From AWTP1-13 sp033764875 (GTDB lineage Bacteria > Pseudomonadota > Alphaproteobacteria > Rhizobiales > Hyphomicrobiaceae), in contig JANRIO010000088.1 in NCBI GenBank assembly GCA_033764875.1, positions 1 through 64,000 on the forward strand: a stretch of 64,000 bases of DNA, given 5' to 3'. Both the position numbers and the translations under genes were made by a program. Positions 62,495-64,000 of this stretch are shown piece by piece. Positions within the stretch are counted from its first letter, which is position 1. Every line of letters starts with the position of its first letter. The notes under the pieces are model-generated. The model was not told the DNA's origin. It saw only the letters and a list, made by a program, of their open reading frames with translations, and ran no database searches.

Positions 62495-63048
62495 CGGGGA
62501 TCTCCGCGTGAAAGCTTTTCGGGCCAACAGGCCTAGAGGAGCTTGGCCCGCAATGGAAGCGCATCGAGGGCGGGCTTCCGATGCAAATCTTGGCGAACTC
62601 GGGGCATGCGATGCGTGCCGCAGCGCGTGATCAGGCCCCGCCAGCGCGCCCAGCAAGGCGAGCCTTCGTGTGGCGAAGAAGCAACATCAGGCCAGATGGC
62701 GCAAGAATCTCGTTGCCAGTTGCATTCGGGCTTTCTCGCGGAAGATCATGATCACGCCCAGGCAATATTTAGACATACTTGTGGTCGATTTCATTAATAT
62801 AAGATTAATACTTGAGAAGATCGAGATTGAGTTCTTTCTTGTCCTAAGAACAAGCACAGTTAAATCTGTGTCGCGAAAGCATCTGCCGCTGATGCAACAG
62901 GGGGCGACTAATATTGATGTCGACTTACTGCGGTGCAGCATCAGATTCTTCTTGGCGGCCCAGGGGCCGACCCCTTAAATTTGAGCTCACTCGCTTGCGG
63001 GGTGACCTGTAGATCGAGTGGCCGGCAGCAGCCGGCGAGGAGGACCTG
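62495..63048. other. AT-rich island between acuI and a mini-gene
   Basis: Within this 554-bp gap, 62740-62960 is far richer in A/T than its surroundings (for example ATTTCATTAATATAAG and TTAAATCTG). Opposing short frames (62670-62978 plus; 62687-62941 minus) resemble no known protein. Small structures: CTTGT ... ACAAG near 62840, CTGATGC (62889-62895) with GCATCAG (62938-62944), and hairpin AGGGG-ccga-CCCCT (62962-62975) followed by TAAATTT. It could be a transcribed non-coding locus, a regulatory region or acquired DNA. Confidence 0.5.
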
Positions 63049-63132
63049 ATGGAACTCAGAACCAGGCTCAATGTGCTTGCTGCCATCATCTCCTTTGCAT
63101 TCCTGACCGCCGTCGTGTTCGGGATGTTCTAA
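63049..63132 (+). CDS. 27-codon membrane mini-gene
   Basis: 27 residues: starts MELRTRLNVLAAIISFAFL, then TAVVFGMF and stop TAA. A hydrophobic helix from about residue 9 to the end predicts one membrane pass with a basic N-terminus. CGAGGAGGACCTG directly before ATG 63049 is one of the strongest ribosome binding sites in the window. A perfect terminator follows about 110 nt later. Too short for a family call; conservation in relatives would settle it. Confidence 0.6.
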   Translation: MELRTRLNVLAAIISFAFLTAVVFGMF

Positions 63133-63238
63133 GGAAAGCAGGAAGCGCCGTCCGGCAGCTCAGGCTCCCGGGCGTCGGGCCCAAAAGGGGCTACCCGGGC
63201 AACCTCGGGATCGAAGCCAGGGTACAAGCAACAGTTCG

Positions 63239-63274
63239 GAAGGCGCGGGATGGGGTTCCCGCGCCTTCGCGTTT
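63239..63274 (+). terminator. Rho-independent terminator-like hairpin
   Basis: GAAGGCGCGGGA (63239-63250), loop TGGGGT, TCCCGCGCCTTC (63257-63268): a perfect 12-bp stem, then GCGTTTT. It is well placed to end the mini-gene transcript before convergent metH. Confidence 0.85.
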
Positions 63275-63341
63275 TCAGCGCCATGCAAGGCGCCGAGGCT
63301 GCCAGCAGGAGCAGCCCGCCCAGCCCGATCTGCCGGCGTCC

Positions 63342-64000
63342 TCAGGCCGCTGCCGCCAGGGCCTTGGGGTCGTAGTTGAGCACGGGGGCGAGCCAGCGCT
63401 CGGCCTCCGCGACGCTCCAGCCCTTGCGGGCCGCGTAGTCCTCGACCTGGTCGCGCTCGATGCGGCCGACACCGAAGTACTGACTGTCGGGGTGCGCCAG
63501 ATACAGGCCCGCGACGGACGAGCCCGGCCACATGGCGTAGCTCTCCGTCAGCTGCACGCCGACCGAGGCCTCGGCGTCGAGGAGCTTGAACAGCGTGCCC
63601 TTCTCCGTGTGGTCGGGCTGGGCCGGATAGCCCGGGGCCGGACGGATGCCCTGGTACTTCTCGAGGATCAGGTCCTCCTTGGTCAGGCGCTCGCCGCGCA
63701 CATAGCCCCAGAACTCGCGGCGCACGCGCTCGTGCATGCGCTCGGCGAAGGCCTCGGCCAGACGGTCGGCCAACGCCTTGGCCATGATGCGGCTGTAGTC
63801 GTCGGTGGTGGCCAGATGCCGCTCGATCGCCTCCTCCTCACCGATGCCCGAGGTGACCACGAAGCCGCCGATGAAGTCGTGGATGCCCGTCTCGAGAGGC
63901 GCCACGAAATCCGACAGGGCGATGTTGGCGCGGGCCTCCCGCGCATTCTCGCGCGCCATCTGCTGGCGCAGGGTGTGCAGGATGGCCAGCGGCTTCTCGC
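63342..64000 (-). CDS. metH: Cobalamin-dependent methionine synthase, C-terminal part (5' end outside window)
   Basis: About 218 residues of the C-terminal AdoMet-binding (reactivation) domain are visible before the window edge. The signature RPAPGYPAQPDHTEKGTLF and the conserved FVVTSGIGEEEAIERHLATT and ADRLAEAFAERMHERVRREF identify it. In the full enzyme, this domain supplies AdoMet for reductive reactivation of cob(II)alamin after homocysteine methylation. It ends QVEDYAARKGWSVAEAERWL ... LNYDPKALAAAA. Nothing can be said about the other domains. Confidence 0.94.
   Translation of the reverse strand, partial: EKPLAILHTLRQQMARENAREARANIALSDFVAPLETGIHDFIGGFVVTSGIGEEEAIERHLATTDDYSRIMAKALADRLAEAFAERMHERVRREFWGYVRGERLTKEDLILEKYQGIRPAPGYPAQPDHTEKGTLFKLLDAEASVGVQLTESYAMWPGSSVAGLYLAHPDSQYFGVGRIERDQVEDYAARKGWSVAEAERWLAPVLNYDPKALAAAA

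Noticed and set aside
62670..62978. 102-codon plus-strand and 84-codon minus-strand proteins in the AT-rich island
   Set aside because: They oppose each other, resemble no known protein, and the plus-strand frame starts at GTG without a ribosome binding site.
1..64000. tRNA or rRNA genes, insertion sequences, prophage
   Set aside because: I saw no cloverleaf with conserved GTTC-type T-arm, no ribosomal RNA, and no transposase or integrase motifs; a dedicated tRNA scan would be decisive.

Overview
The window is GC-rich, gene-dense chromosomal DNA from an alphaproteobacterium, most likely of the order Hyphomicrobiales (Rhizobiales). The best evidence is the irr / fabA-fabB-fabI block (13.9-17.7 kb), with the Irr iron regulator divergent from the unsaturated fatty-acid genes. 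Supporting evidence is a LexA box of the alphaproteobacterial form GAAC-N7-GAAC upstream of ssb, a large membrane-anchored coiled-coil protein resembling polar-growth proteins of this order, and the ycjX-ycjF pair. I see no rRNA, tRNA, CRISPR array, phage module or transposase.

Layout. 0-10.5 kb: chemoreceptor C-terminus (cut by the window edge), dipeptide epimerase, coiled-coil scaffold, Hpt protein, [2Fe-2S] ferredoxin with a TrxB-like ferredoxin-NADP reductase, BioF2-type acetyltransferase, a lipoprotein, glutamate racemase. 10.6-13.8 kb: an operon of three tandem paralogous lipoproteins of a family I do not recognise. 13.9-19 kb: fabI-fabB-fabA, irr and a glyoxylate/hydroxypyruvate reductase with a clear terminator. 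19-23.3 kb: small membrane proteins, a translationally coupled DUF2235 hydrolase plus unknown-protein pair, an inverted pair of REP-like elements, and a secreted FKBP isomerase. 23.4-36.2 kb: adh-panE-moeB-HAD cluster, HTH regulator, TauE/SafE exporter, CoxE-type VWA protein, ycjX-ycjF, and a SPOR protein. 36.5-43.3 kb: glmU-glmS (UDP-GlcNAc synthesis), a second SPOR protein, a DUF502 membrane protein, a Rap1a-like secreted protein, and ssb.

43.4-50.1 kb: an FNR-type reductase, an ArsR regulator whose cysteine spacing matches persulfide sensors of the BigR/SqrR type, an orphan HlyD/DevB-like adaptor, a small cold-shock-like protein, and a divergent Bug receptor / FAD monooxygenase pair. 50.1-51.1 kb: about 0.9 kb of non-coding tandem repeats (unit about 240 bp) rich in hairpins, between convergent genes. 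51.2-64 kb: a TonB siderophore receptor with a PepSY membrane protein, a membrane-bound metallophosphoesterase, M20 amidohydrolase, TPR protein, pirin, AcuI-like reductase, an AT-rich island, a 27-codon membrane mini-gene with its own terminator, and the C-terminal end of MetH (cut by the window edge).

Housekeeping themes are cell-envelope precursors (GlmU, GlmS, MurI, SPOR proteins), unsaturated lipid synthesis, and iron/redox handling (Irr, ferredoxin, two ferredoxin reductases, TonB receptor). The least explained parts are the three-lipoprotein operon, the hairpin-rich tandem array, the DUF2235-linked pair and the AT-rich island. I did not find a clearly new multi-gene defence or mobile system.
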